A stretch of 64,000 nt of DNA from Caldilineaceae bacterium (GCA_022842065.1 JALHQH010000051.1:23693-87692), one strand, 5' to 3'. Shown: positions 26,241-34,696, counted from the stretch's first letter. Program-made: numbers and translations. The notes: generated from the sequence alone by a model not told the origin.

Positions 26241-27155
26241 ATGATCGGCTTTATCATTGGCGTACTAACGGGCGCAATTGGGGCAGGCACTTCGGTGCTC
26301 TATGCGGCGCTGGGCGAAGTGATCAGCGAACGCGGCGGCGTGATTAACCTGGGCGTCGAAGGCACCATGTTGATGGGCGCGGCGGTGGGCATTGCCGTCT
26401 CCAGCCAAAGTGGCAGTCCCTATGCCGGGGTACTGGCAGCGATGTTGGCGGGTGGACTTTTTAATCTAATCTTTGCTTATCTGGTGATCGCACGGGGTGC
26501 GAATCAACTGGCAAGCGGGTTAACCTTGGGTTTTCTGGGCATCGGGCTTAGTGCCCTAATCGGCAGACCTTATGTCGGCCAGTTAGTGGAAGGGTTGCCC
26601 AAGTTACAAGTGCCCGCCCTGGCCGAATTGCCCTTCGTCGGGCGCGTGCTGTTCCAACATGATCTTTTAATCTATTTGGTCGTGCCCCTCGCGCTATTGT
26701 TAAGTTGGCTGCTTTACAACACGCGCTGGGGCTTGTCATTGCGCACGGTAGGCGAGGATCGCACGGTTGCCTTTGCCGCTGGGCTACGCCCCACAAACTT
26801 GCAATATCAGGCAGTCTTTATTGGCGGGCTCTTAGCCGGTGTGGGGGGCGCGCACCTGGCCCTGGGTTACACCGGTGTCTGGGCGGAACAGATGACGGCT
26901 GGGCGTGGCTTTATTGCCGTGGCGCTGGTGATCTTTGCCGCGTGGAGCCCCCTGCGCGCCGTCCTGGGGGCGTTACTCTTTGGTGGTGCGCTGGCCTTCC
27001 AATTACAGTTACAGGCCCGCGGGGCACCCATCTCTCCCTTCCTGCTCGATATGCTGCCATATCTACTTACGTTGGGTGTGCTGCTTGCATGGCGCAGCCG
27101 CCCCGGCTATACTATGCCGGCTGGACTTAGCGCGGTCTTTGAAGGAATGCGCTAA
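26241..27155 (+). CDS. ABC transporter permease, nucleoside/BMP type (second)
   Basis: 304 residues, all-helical, of the YufQ/RbsC-like class. The N-terminus has YAALGEVISERGGVINLGVE, a hallmark of this subfamily, followed by GTMLMGAAVGIA. The conserved cytoplasmic loop RWGLSLRTVGEDRTVAFAAG and the late AAWSPLRAVLGALLFGGALA segment are present. A GGGAG site lies about 8 nt before ATG. It forms the transmembrane pore with the permease at 25013. Confidence 0.92.
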   Translation: MIGFIIGVLTGAIGAGTSVLYAALGEVISERGGVINLGVEGTMLMGAAVGIAVSSQSGSPYAGVLAAMLAGGLFNLIFAYLVIARGANQLASGLTLGFLGIGLSALIGRPYVGQLVEGLPKLQVPALAELPFVGRVLFQHDLLIYLVVPLALLLSWLLYNTRWGLSLRTVGEDRTVAFAAGLRPTNLQYQAVFIGGLLAGVGGAHLALGYTGVWAEQMTAGRGFIAVALVIFAAWSPLRAVLGALLFGGALAFQLQLQARGAPISPFLLDMLPYLLTLGVLLAWRSRPGYTMPAGLSAVFEGMR

Positions 27156-27173
27156 CCAAATTTAGATGCGATG

Positions 27174-27212
27174 CACAGACCTGCCGGGTTCCCGAGACCT
27201 GCCAGGTCTGTG
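27174..27212. terminator. 10-bp stem hairpin between permease and binding-protein genes
   Basis: CACAGACCTG at 27174-27183 pairs with CAGGTCTGTG at 27203-27212. It follows the second permease and precedes the binding-protein gene in the same operon, so it may be a partial terminator or an mRNA processing/stability site. Confidence 0.4.
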
Positions 27213-27318
27213 TTGCGTAGCGGCCTGTTTTAGTGATTTACTGGTAAATCCTATTCAACACAAGTATCTAAGCATAAGTACTTAACTTACGTACACAAGC
27301 ACAAACGAGGTATCAAAT

Positions 27319-28449
27319 ATGAAGCGACAACGAAAACTTTGGTCAACCCTACTGCTGCTGGTCGTGTTAACATTCACGGCAGCCTGTGCCGTCCCGGCGG
27401 CGGCCCCAGCCGCTGATGCGCCGGCGGCGGAAGGGGAAGCGGCTGGTGAAGAGTTAGTCATCGGTGCGCTGCATGTCGGCTCGATGAACGATGCCGGCTA
27501 CAACCAGGCGCACCATGCCGGGCTGGTCGCCATGAACGAAAATCTGCCCAATGTGAAGCTGATTGAAGCCGAAAATGTACCGGAGAGCGCCGACGCCGAG
27601 CGCGTGATGGAAAACATGATCCAGCAGGGGGCCAAGATCATCTTCCCCCAAAGCTTTGGTTACCTGGACCCGGCGCTCAATGTAGCGGCCAAGTACCCAG
27701 ATGTAATCTTTATGCATCCCGCCGGCTTCAAACTGGCCGACAATCTGGGCACCTACTGGGGCAACAACTTCGAAGCGATGTATCTGGCGGGGATCGCCGC
27801 CGGTGATGCCACGGAGAGCAACCAACTGGGCTTTATCACCGCGTTCCCGATTCCTAACATCCTGGCTTCACTCAACGCTTTCCACCTGGGGGCCAAGTCG
27901 GTCAATCCCGATGTGGTCACTACCTTGGTTATTAACGGCGCCTGGGTTGATCCGACCAAAGAAGCCGCGGCCACCAATGCGCTGGCGGATGCCGGGGTTG
28001 ATGTCGTCACCATGATCGTTGACTCGCCGGTCACCATCGTCAAGACCGCTGAGGAACGCGGCATCAAGGTCGTCGGTTTCCACTCGGATGCCTTGCAAGA
28101 ATTTGCCCCCAACGGCTGGCTCACGGGCGTTGCCTACACCTGGGGTCCCCTCTTTACCCGGATCGTCGAATCGGTTGAGGATGGCAGCTGGAAGAGCGAA
28201 CACATTCGTGGCGGCGTTGAAAGTGACTATGTCACCCTGGCCGCGTTTGGCCCTTCCGTCACCGAAGAGACCAAAACCAAGATCGCCGACGCCGAAGCAG
28301 CCCTGATTAGTGGCGAGCTACAGATTTTCCAAGGCCCGATCCTGGATAACGAAGGCACCGTGCGCATCGCCGAAGGTGAAGCCGGCGGCATCGAACTGCT
28401 TGACACCACCGACTGGCTGGTTGAAGGCGTCGTCGGGCAGACTGAATAA
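27319..28449 (+). CDS. BMP family ABC transporter substrate-binding lipoprotein
   Basis: 376 residues. A signal peptide with lipobox FTAAC (Cys23) is followed by an alanine/proline linker and a periplasmic binding domain of the BMP/PnrA class: GALHVGSMNDAGYNQAHHAG, then ADAERVMENMIQQGAKIIFP, YWGNNFEAMYLAGIAAG, and GVDVVTMIVDSPVTI. BMP proteins bind purine or pyrimidine nucleosides or related heterocycles, and this variant resembles those placed near amidohydrolases. A GAGG site lies 9 nt before ATG. It is encoded after the ATPase and permeases and just before the isochorismatase gene. Confidence 0.92.
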   Translation: MKRQRKLWSTLLLLVVLTFTAACAVPAAAPAADAPAAEGEAAGEELVIGALHVGSMNDAGYNQAHHAGLVAMNENLPNVKLIEAENVPESADAERVMENMIQQGAKIIFPQSFGYLDPALNVAAKYPDVIFMHPAGFKLADNLGTYWGNNFEAMYLAGIAAGDATESNQLGFITAFPIPNILASLNAFHLGAKSVNPDVVTTLVINGAWVDPTKEAAATNALADAGVDVVTMIVDSPVTIVKTAEERGIKVVGFHSDALQEFAPNGWLTGVAYTWGPLFTRIVESVEDGSWKSEHIRGGVESDYVTLAAFGPSVTEETKTKIADAEAALISGELQIFQGPILDNEGTVRIAEGEAGGIELLDTTDWLVEGVVGQTE

Positions 28450-28451
28450 GT

Positions 28452-28534
28452 AGACACGAGACACGAGACACGAGACACGAGACACGAGCGCAGTATAACC
28501 ATTCTGGTCTCGTATCTCCCCCTCTCGTGTCTCG
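28452..28534. repeat. AGACACG word array with inverse copy
   Basis: Five tandem copies of AGACACG (28452-28486) begin at TAGACACGAG two bases after the TAA stop of the binding-protein gene. The inverse, TCTCGTGTCTCG, lies at 28523-28534, so the transcript can form a hairpin. The same words recur at 52822-52852. The array separates the BMP gene from the hydrolase gene. Confidence 0.65.
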
Positions 28535-28559
28535 CATTTCTCCGCAAATTGAGTAAACT

Positions 28560-29225
28560 ATGACAACCATTACAATTCCTGCTGACCCCCACCCGGTTAC
28601 CATCGATCTGGCACAGACGGCGCTGTTGGTGATCGATATGCAGCGCGATTTTCTTTATCCGGCTGGTTTTGGGGCCTTTTTGGGCAATGATGTGACATTG
28701 CTGCAACGCACGATTGCCCCGATTCAAGCGGTGCTAGACGCAGCGCGGGCGCAGGGCATGTTGATCATTCACACGCGCGAAGGGCACAAGCCGGATTTGA
28801 GTGATTGCCCGCCGGCCAAGCGCGACCGTTGGGCCGCCGGCACGCGGATTGGGGATGAAGGGCCAATGGGGCGCATCCTGATCCAGGGCGAAAAGGGCCA
28901 CGGCATCATTGATGAAGTGGCACCGCTACCCGGTGAAATTGTGCTCGACAAGCCGGGCAAGAGTTCCTTTTACGCTACCGATTTAGAACAGATTTTGCGT
29001 AAACAAGGGATTCTCAACCTGTTGGTGACCGGGGTTACCACTGATGTCTGCTGCCACGCCACGGTGATCGGTGCCAACGACCGCGGCTTCAACGCGATTG
29101 TCCTTGCCGACGCGGTTGCCTCCTATAGCCCTGAACGCCACGCCGCCGCCCTGGCGACGATTAGCGCGCAGGGGGGTATCTTTGGCTGGGTGACTGATTC
29201 CAGTAAGTTGCTTGCAGCGCTGTAA
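28560..29225 (+). CDS. Isochorismatase-family cysteine amidohydrolase (biuret/ureidoacrylate hydrolase-like)
   Basis: 221 residues. The three catalytic positions of the family are visible: Asp26 in LLVIDMQRDF, Lys131 in LDKPGKSSFYATDL, and Cys164 in GVTTDVCCHATV; the neighbouring ANDRGF motif is also conserved. The K-to-C distance (33) and the SSFYATDLEQIL segment resemble biuret hydrolase and ureidoacrylate amidohydrolase (RutB) more than true isochorismatase. It would hydrolyse a small carbamoyl or ureido amide to release ammonia or a carbamate. As the last gene after a BMP-type importer and the AH_C gene, it is the likely intracellular enzyme for the imported compound. The exact substrate is inference. 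Confidence 0.85.
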   Translation: MTTITIPADPHPVTIDLAQTALLVIDMQRDFLYPAGFGAFLGNDVTLLQRTIAPIQAVLDAARAQGMLIIHTREGHKPDLSDCPPAKRDRWAAGTRIGDEGPMGRILIQGEKGHGIIDEVAPLPGEIVLDKPGKSSFYATDLEQILRKQGILNLLVTGVTTDVCCHATVIGANDRGFNAIVLADAVASYSPERHAAALATISAQGGIFGWVTDSSKLLAAL

Positions 29226-29273
29226 ACTGGATAGTCCTACCAGTTGGCTATCACCTCGATCATGCTTTAAACA

Positions 29274-29319
29274 AAAAAAATGCGTGTGGTCGCCCATGGG
29301 CGACCACACGCATTTTTTT
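29274..29319. terminator. Perfect 46-bp palindrome, bidirectional terminator
   Basis: A 32-bp perfect palindrome (29281-29312, centre CCCATGGG) is flanked by seven A on the left and seven T on the right. It sits between the convergent hydrolase gene (+) and the TMEM175-like gene (-), an ideal intrinsic terminator in both directions. Confidence 0.92.
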
Positions 29320-29342
29320 GTTCATGTTATCTGCTGGACCAG

Positions 29343-29921
29343 TCAATTACGCGGCAATTGCCGCTCAATCCGCCGATCCGGAATAAACCAGATGATTGCG
29401 ACTAGCACATAGAGACCAAAGGCAACGCCCGTGTTGAAGAATGCAAGTGGCACCGCCAGCGCATAGATGACAACCGAGATGATCCCTTTCGTATCGCGGC
29501 CAATGGCGGTGGCCAGGTGGGAATCAGCGTCGTGCAGGGCGATCAGCACGTGCGCGAGGATATAGTAAGCAATCCCCGCCAACAACATCACCACCCCATA
29601 GATCGCCACCGGCCAGGCGGCAAAATCTGTTTCGCCCATCCAGCCGCTGACGAAGGGGATGAGGGAGAGCCAGAAGAGCAGATGCAAGTTTGCCCATAAG
29701 GTCGGCCCATTGACCTGGCGTGCGGCTTGGAGCAGGTGATGGTGATTATTCCAATAGATGCCGACAAAGACAAAACTGAGCACATAACTGAGCATAACGG
29801 GCAGCAGTGGCCGCAACGCCGCTAAAGTCGCTTCATGCGGTGCTTGTAGCTCCAGCACCATGATCGTAATGATAATCGCAATGACCCCATCGCTGAACGC
29901 TTCCAAGCGCCCCTTACTCAT
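29343..29921 (-). CDS. TMEM175-family (DUF1211) potassium channel-like protein
   Basis: 192 residues, six hydrophobic segments. The N-terminus holds the TMEM175 signature RLEAFSDGVIAI in helix 1, followed by the loop VGIYWNNHHHLL and a LWANLHLLFWLSLIPF segment, all typical of bacterial TMEM175 proteins. These form tetrameric K+-leak channels in the inner membrane. An AGGAG site precedes ATG. It stands alone, between terminator 29274-29319 and an AT-rich hairpin. Confidence 0.88.
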   Translation of the reverse strand: MSKGRLEAFSDGVIAIIITIMVLELQAPHEATLAALRPLLPVMLSYVLSFVFVGIYWNNHHHLLQAARQVNGPTLWANLHLLFWLSLIPFVSGWMGETDFAAWPVAIYGVVMLLAGIAYYILAHVLIALHDADSHLATAIGRDTKGIISVVIYALAVPLAFFNTGVAFGLYVLVAIIWFIPDRRIERQLPRN

Positions 29922-29960
29922 CGTTGTCTCCTGGCCAATTGAAACAGAGAATAATTAAGC

Positions 29961-29990
29961 TAATAATTAATTGTTTTCCATTAATTATTA
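29961..29990. terminator. AT-rich 11-bp hairpin
   Basis: TAATAATTAAT at 29961-29971 and its inverse at 29980-29990 flank an 8-nt loop, 7 nt beyond the stop of the minus-strand beta-propeller gene. It is an unusually AT-rich structure for this window and could end that transcript. Confidence 0.5.
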
Positions 29991-29997
29991 AATAGGT

Positions 29998-30702
29998 TTA
30001 CAGCGTAATCTTCGCCACCCAGCCCGAACTCGCATCACAATAAATCAAATTATCCCCATCATTGGAAAGACAGTGTGGTTCTGGGTGCGGCGCGGGCACG
30101 TCGATCCGATCCAACTCATGGCCGTCATTTAGATCAAGCTTGACGATCACCCGATTCGCGGTGTGGACCACCCAAATGCCGTCGGCGACCCGTACGACGC
30201 CGTGGGCACGCTGGTAGGGCAAGGCAATCACCTGCTGAATGCTCCAGTCACTGATGCGCATTTTGGTCAGCGTTTGTGCTTTAAGGGTCGTCACCCAGAG
30301 CGTGTCGGCCTCAAAGCGGTCGAACTCCAGCCCGTGGGTGCCACCCCCGCCGGGCAGCTCATAGCGGGCTAGCGTCGCGCCGGTCTGTGGATCAACTTTG
30401 AAGATTGCGCCATTGTGACCTTGGGCATCATGCGGTCGCGCCGGGCGCCACAGGTGAGCGTCACCATTAGCAGCCAGCCAGAGCGCGCCATCGCCCCAGC
30501 CCAGTCCACTGGTATTCGATGACTCACTAGGGATATCGTGAATATAGCGGGGCACGCCATAGTAGTCGATGGGGTTGTTGTGGTCAACCAGCATCACGCG
30601 GTCGGTGATCTGGTCAACAATCCAAAGCCCGGCTTCAGTAATCTGCAAACCGTTGGGGACGCTGTAGGGGGCGCGGAATAGATTTTCGATCTTGCGGCTC
30701 AT
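29998..30702 (-). CDS. SMP-30/NHL-like beta-propeller protein
   Basis: 234 residues, no signal peptide. It shows repeating beta-propeller blades: VPNGLQITEAGLWIVDQITD, GLGWGDGALWLAANG, GTHGLEFDRFEADTLWVTT, RAHGVVRVADGIWVV, and PEPHCLSNDGDNLIYCDASS. This resembles the cytoplasmic SMP-30/gluconolactonase-like or Vgb-like propellers, but the acidic metal ligands of a true lactonase cannot be confirmed. AAGGAG lies about 9 nt before ATG. It is followed downstream, on the same strand, by nothing but the hairpin. A role in sugar-lactone or sensory metabolism is only a guess. Confidence 0.6.
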   Translation of the reverse strand: MSRKIENLFRAPYSVPNGLQITEAGLWIVDQITDRVMLVDHNNPIDYYGVPRYIHDIPSESSNTSGLGWGDGALWLAANGDAHLWRPARPHDAQGHNGAIFKVDPQTGATLARYELPGGGGTHGLEFDRFEADTLWVTTLKAQTLTKMRISDWSIQQVIALPYQRAHGVVRVADGIWVVHTANRVIVKLDLNDGHELDRIDVPAPHPEPHCLSNDGDNLIYCDASSGWVAKITL

Positions 30703-30723
30703 TGACGTTTGCTCCTTGGGCTA

Positions 30724-30751
30724 GTAGGGGCACGGCATGCCGTGCCCCTAC
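30724..30751. repeat. Perfect 28-bp GGGGCAC palindrome
   Basis: The palindrome is centred on GGCATGCC. Its right end covers the TAG stop codon (30748-30750) of the minus-strand LigT-like gene, so the repeat supplies that stop. It sits between that gene and the upstream region of the propeller gene. Confidence 0.8.
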
Positions 30752-31293
30752 GCGTTAAATGACCATGAAAATAGCTCTTCATACATTTCGGGACCGGTAA
30801 TCCGTGAGATGACCAGGGTGCCACCCACGAACAATGGCAGTGGGGCGGGCAACGGTTGCGCGTCTAAAGTGATCGGGCGCATAATGCCTTCCAACACGGT
30901 GACCAAGACCATGATGCGGCGGTAATCACCTTTCAAGCCCGCTGTGGCGAGGCATTGATGCACCGTGGTGCTGAGCAGTTGCAACGGTTCAGCCAGCGCC
31001 ACCCGGCATTTAAGTACATACCGATCCCGAAACCTAGAGTAGAGTGGACGCAATGCCACACCAGTCAAGGCCAGGGGCGGCAAAGTGGCGGTTGCGCGAC
31101 ACAGCGCCTGGGCAAAGATGGTCAAGCTTGCCGGATCGGTTGGACTAAAGCGCTGCAGGCTGACATGCAGCGGATCGGTACAGTCACCACCAAACTGGCG
31201 TTGGCAGGCGCGCTGCCAGGCAAAGTCAACCGCCGGCGCCGTTTGCGTTGGGATGAGCAGAACAAAGTGATCACCGATCTTGGCGGTGCGCAT
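30748..31293 (-). CDS. LigT/2'-5' RNA ligase-like protein with degenerate second motif
   Basis: 181 residues. The first HxS/T motif of the 2H phosphoesterase superfamily is present as PLHVSLQRF (His43), and LVISRITGPEMYEEL near the end matches the closing strand of 2'-5' RNA ligase-like proteins. The second HxT/S motif would be expected around RRIMVLVTVLEG, but the histidine is replaced by a hydrophobic residue, so classical 2H phosphodiesterase activity is doubtful. The gene starts 3 bp after the stop of the Ldh-family gene, so the two are probably co-transcribed. Its stop codon falls inside a dispersed palindrome. Confidence 0.6.
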   Translation of the reverse strand: MRTAKIGDHFVLLIPTQTAPAVDFAWQRACQRQFGGDCTDPLHVSLQRFSPTDPASLTIFAQALCRATATLPPLALTGVALRPLYSRFRDRYVLKCRVALAEPLQLLSTTVHQCLATAGLKGDYRRIMVLVTVLEGIMRPITLDAQPLPAPLPLFVGGTLVISRITGPEMYEELFSWSFNA

Positions 31294-31296
31294 GGG

Positions 31297-32340
31297 TTAG
31301 ACCGCCGGCACGGGCACGCCTAGCTCATTAGCCGCCGCGACCAAGCTTTGCCAGGTCTTCTCCTCCACATAGACGCCTTCGGCTTCGCGTTTATGGCGAG
31401 TCTCTTCTTCCAACTCACCGGGGAGATAGATCTTGTCGACACCAGGCATGGTCGGCGAGGATTTCACCCAGTCGATCAGATTTTGTATTTCACGCTTGTA
31501 CTCGTCAAGGTCAATAAAACTTTCGATCTTGATCGCCATGGCCAACCAGCCGCTACCACCACGCGTCGGCTGTGCCGCGCTACAGCCGGCCCAAGAGAGA
31601 CCACCGGCAATCGCGTCGATCATCAGCGCCAACCCATAGCCTTTGTAGCCCTGCGCGCCCCCCAACGGTAACATCGCCACCTCGCCATCCATAAAGGGGT
31701 TAGGATCGGTCACTGTATTGCCGTCGGCATCCACCAGCCAACCTTCGGGGAGTTGCTTGCCGCGGGCACGGGCAACCTCGACTTTGCCGCCAGCCGCGAC
31801 GCTGGTCGTCATGTCGAGCATCATCGCCGGGCCATTCAAGGTGGGCACGCTAATCGCAATCGGGTTGGGGGGAAGGCGACGGCCCGTGCCGCCAAAGGGA
31901 GCCGTAAAGCGGCCACCCCCATTGAGCAGCAACACCCCAATACAATCCTGTTCAGCCGCGATGGGCGGGAAGGCTCCTAACCGCCCAATGTGGCTTGATT
32001 GGTGAACGGCAACGGCACCCAAGGTATGCTGTTTAGCGCGGTCAACGGCCCATTGCATCGCCTGGTAACCCATGACAATGCCAAAGCTGCCATTGGCGTC
32101 AATGGTCATCGAAGCTGGGGTCTCGCGCACAATTTTGTGCTGCCCGACCGGCTTGATCGTCCCCTTGCGCAGGGCATTGACATAGTGGGGAATGCGAATA
32201 ATGCCATGCGAGTCATGGCCCATCAGATTGGCCTCGACCAGATGGTAACTTGCCTGCTGGGCTTGGTCGGCAGGCACACCGGCAGCTTGAAAGAGCTGCT
32301 CACCGAAGGCGAGTAGCGTGGTATGCGCGATTGTTGGCAT
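31297..32340 (-). CDS. Ldh family oxidoreductase (malate/ureidoglycolate/sulfolactate dehydrogenase type)
   Basis: 347 residues, the usual size. The Ldh_2 family uses NAD(P) in a fold different from classical dehydrogenases. Motifs visible: NLMGHDSHGIIRIPHYV near the N-terminus with the catalytic histidine region, QSSHIGRLGAFPPIAAEQD, PNPIAISVPT, and GYKGYGLALMIDAIAGGLS. It oxidises a 2-hydroxy acid to the 2-oxo acid; substrate choice among malate, lactate, ureidoglycolate, sulfolactate or similar cannot be fixed. An AGGAG site precedes ATG. It is co-oriented with the aldolase gene at 32594, with a tandem repeat between. Confidence 0.88.
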   Translation of the reverse strand: MPTIAHTTLLAFGEQLFQAAGVPADQAQQASYHLVEANLMGHDSHGIIRIPHYVNALRKGTIKPVGQHKIVRETPASMTIDANGSFGIVMGYQAMQWAVDRAKQHTLGAVAVHQSSHIGRLGAFPPIAAEQDCIGVLLLNGGGRFTAPFGGTGRRLPPNPIAISVPTLNGPAMMLDMTTSVAAGGKVEVARARGKQLPEGWLVDADGNTVTDPNPFMDGEVAMLPLGGAQGYKGYGLALMIDAIAGGLSWAGCSAAQPTRGGSGWLAMAIKIESFIDLDEYKREIQNLIDWVKSSPTMPGVDKIYLPGELEEETRHKREAEGVYVEEKTWQSLVAAANELGVPVPAV

Positions 32341-32456
32341 GGTACGTGCTCCTTTGATTGGCTAGGATCTACTCATTGGGGATGGCACAAGTCCTGCGAA
32401 TTATAGGAGGGGTGGCGTGTACTGTCAAACGGCGGAAATGGGGGGGAGGGGGGAAT

Positions 32457-32528
32457 CGGTATATCGGTATATCGGTATATCGGTATATCGGTATATCGGT
32501 ATATCGGTATATCGGTATATCGGTATAT
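32457..32528. repeat. Nine perfect tandem copies of CGGTATAT
   Basis: An 8-bp word is repeated nine times without change. A partial inverse (ACCGATATACCGATTTACTT) follows at about 32550-32570. The array lies between the aldolase/SDR gene's stop (32594) and the Ldh gene start, on the downstream side of the former. Such pure repeats may change copy number by slippage. Confidence 0.92.
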
Positions 32529-32593
32529 AACGTATGCACTGACTGATTTACCGATATACCGATTTACTTGTCTACCGATTTCTCTCCTCCCCC

Positions 32594-34588
32594 CTAAATC
32601 ACCCGCTCATTTCCGCCATCAATCGGGACTTGGGCACCGGTGGTTTTGGCGAAGAGGGGGCCTGCCAGGGCGCAGGCGAGGGCGGCGACATCTTTGGATG
32701 TGATCTCGGTGTGCAAAAGATTGTTACGTTTGTATTCGTCAACGCTCAAACCGTAACTCTGGGCGCGACCGGCGAGGACTTCCGGGGTCCAGATGCCGGT
32801 ATCAAAGACGGCGTTGGGATGAAGCACGTTGACCCGAATGCCGAATTGGCCCAATTCCAGGGCGGCGACCCGGGCAAGTTGGGTCAACCCCGCTTTGGCC
32901 ACCGAATAAGCGCCGGCACCCGGCCCAGGCGCGGGGACATTTTTCGAGGCGATGATCACAATCGCGGGGTCGAGTCCTAGTTTGAGATAGGGGATCGCAT
33001 GGTGGATCAACAGTTGGTGGCTGGTGAGATTGAGATCCAGGCTGCGCGCCCAGGCCCCCCCATCCATGTCGGCGAGGGTCTGACTTTTGGGGAACATGCC
33101 GGCATTACAGATTACAATATCAAGCCCACCAAAGTGGTTGACTGTCTCCTCGACCGCGGTTTTGAGCTGTCCGCTATCAGTGACATCGCAGATCTGGCCG
33201 AAGATGCTGGCCGAGCCAAAGAGCGTGGTAATCGCGGGGTTGATATCCAGCGCAGCGACACAGGCCCCCTGCGCCACCAGCGCTTCGACACAGGCCTTAC
33301 CAATCCCACTGGCCGCGCCACTTACAATGGCGATCTTGCCCTGGAGTAGTGGCCCTTTACCGGAGCGGACCGCTTTGGCCTGCTCCAACTCCCAATATTC
33401 CACCTCAAAAATTTCGTACTCTGCCAAGGTCTGCCAACGATCTAACGCTTCGGCCTGTTGGATAGCGGCCATCGTATGTTCGTTGATATCATTGATGATC
33501 AGGGCTTCCTTGACATTCGTCGCAAAAGCAACCGTGCCCTGGCCGGGCCAGACCGCCCAACGGGGAGCGGGGTCCAACTTTTGCAACGTTTGCTGGCCCG
33601 TCCGTTGTTGATAAAGGGCCAGATTGCGGGTGAAGTATGCATTATAGTCCTGGACATAGCTATCGACGGCAGTTGTCACATCGCCGGTCACCACCAGCGG
33701 AATCCGCCGGGTGCGTAGAACATGGTCCGGGGTGAGCAGGCCGCGGGTCGCAATTTCAGCGCTATTGGGCAATTCGCTAAACGCAATGGCAGCCGTGCTT
33801 TCGTTCAGCCGGGCAAGGACCGTCTCGCCACGCGCCAGTGAAACAGCGCGGCGCAATTGGGCCAACCCCAGCAGATCTTCAACATGGCGGGTGGCAACCA
33901 TTGGGGTCACGGCGGCGTGCTGGGCCAGATACGCTTCGGCCTGGTTGACAATCGTGATGTGCTTTTCATAGCTGGTACGCGCATCGGCGGCAAAGGTGAA
34001 GACGCCGTGGTTGAGCAGCAGAATGCCGTCCAGCTGATCCCAATCGACGTTACGGGTCATTTCATAGACGGTGCGCGCCAGGATAAAACCGGGCATGACG
34101 TAGGGAACGATCAGCATGTTCGGGCCATAGAGTTCACGCACGCGTGCTTCACCATCAGGCGTATTCATGATCGTAACGACGGCGTCGGCATGGCTATGGT
34201 CAACAAAAGTAAAAGGGATAATCGCATGGAGGATCGTCTCGACCGATGGGTTGGGTGCGCCCGGATCAAGCATGGCGCTGCGCAGGGTCTTAACCATGTC
34301 GCCGTCGCTGATCGAGGGGAATTCAGCCATGCGCTTGGCGACATCCAGCCGCACGGGAGCAAAACCGGGTTTCTCAATCGTACCCAGATCCCAGCCGCTG
34401 CCTTTGACATAGAGCACCTCCACAGGATCGCCAAAGAAGTCCGGCTCGGTCAACTTGACGGAGGTGTTGCCGCCGCCGTGGAGGACCAAGGCGGGATCAC
34501 CCCCCAAGAGGCGCGATGTATAAACGCGCAGCGCCAGCAGATCATCGGCCAAGGCGGCCGCTTGTGCTTCATTCCATAAACTTTGCAT
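32594..34588 (-). CDS. Bifunctional class II aldolase / short-chain dehydrogenase (RhaEW-like)
   Basis: 664 residues from the ATG at 34588, with AAGGA 7 nt upstream. The N-terminal half (about 1-400) is a class II aldolase: VLHGGGNTSVKL, HSHADAVVTIMNTP and LLLNHGVFTFA carry the zinc-histidine motifs. The C-terminal half (about 410-664) is a short-chain dehydrogenase with SGAASGIGKAC, ICNAGMFPKS and YSVAKAGLTQ (Tyr and Lys of the catalytic set). This fusion is known for rhamnulose-1-phosphate aldolase/lactaldehyde dehydrogenase and related sugar-phosphate cleavage. It would cleave a deoxysugar phosphate and oxidise or reduce the aldehyde product. No rhamnose isomerase or kinase is nearby, so the sugar is uncertain. 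Confidence 0.88.
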   Translation of the reverse strand: MQSLWNEAQAAALADDLLALRVYTSRLLGGDPALVLHGGGNTSVKLTEPDFFGDPVEVLYVKGSGWDLGTIEKPGFAPVRLDVAKRMAEFPSISDGDMVKTLRSAMLDPGAPNPSVETILHAIIPFTFVDHSHADAVVTIMNTPDGEARVRELYGPNMLIVPYVMPGFILARTVYEMTRNVDWDQLDGILLLNHGVFTFAADARTSYEKHITIVNQAEAYLAQHAAVTPMVATRHVEDLLGLAQLRRAVSLARGETVLARLNESTAAIAFSELPNSAEIATRGLLTPDHVLRTRRIPLVVTGDVTTAVDSYVQDYNAYFTRNLALYQQRTGQQTLQKLDPAPRWAVWPGQGTVAFATNVKEALIINDINEHTMAAIQQAEALDRWQTLAEYEIFEVEYWELEQAKAVRSGKGPLLQGKIAIVSGAASGIGKACVEALVAQGACVAALDINPAITTLFGSASIFGQICDVTDSGQLKTAVEETVNHFGGLDIVICNAGMFPKSQTLADMDGGAWARSLDLNLTSHQLLIHHAIPYLKLGLDPAIVIIASKNVPAPGPGAGAYSVAKAGLTQLARVAALELGQFGIRVNVLHPNAVFDTGIWTPEVLAGRAQSYGLSVDEYKRNNLLHTEITSKDVAALACALAGPLFAKTTGAQVPIDGGNERVI

Positions 34589-34625
34589 AATCAATCCTTA
34601 TGAGTTTTGAGACTTTACGTTTTTA

Positions 34626-34696
34626 GGGGTTACACAACGCGCTTTGGCTTCGCGCCCAAAGGGCCCCCGCTCAGTCGCCGAGCGTTGTGTAACCCC
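34626..34696. repeat. 15-bp stem inverted repeat with CTTCG...CTCAG loop
   Basis: Arms 34626-34640 and 34682-34696 are perfectly complementary. The loop contains GGCTTCG and CTCAGTCGCCGAG, similar to the loop at 6488-6558. It lies just upstream of the aldolase gene start, in the 351-bp gene-free stretch 34589-34939. Confidence 0.6.

Noticed and set aside
28452..28534. AGACACG array as a CRISPR or origin
   Set aside because: The units are 7 bp without spacers; no DnaA boxes or replication genes are near.
32457..32590. Tandem CGGTATAT array as a CRISPR
   Set aside because: The units are 8 bp with no spacers and there are no cas genes.
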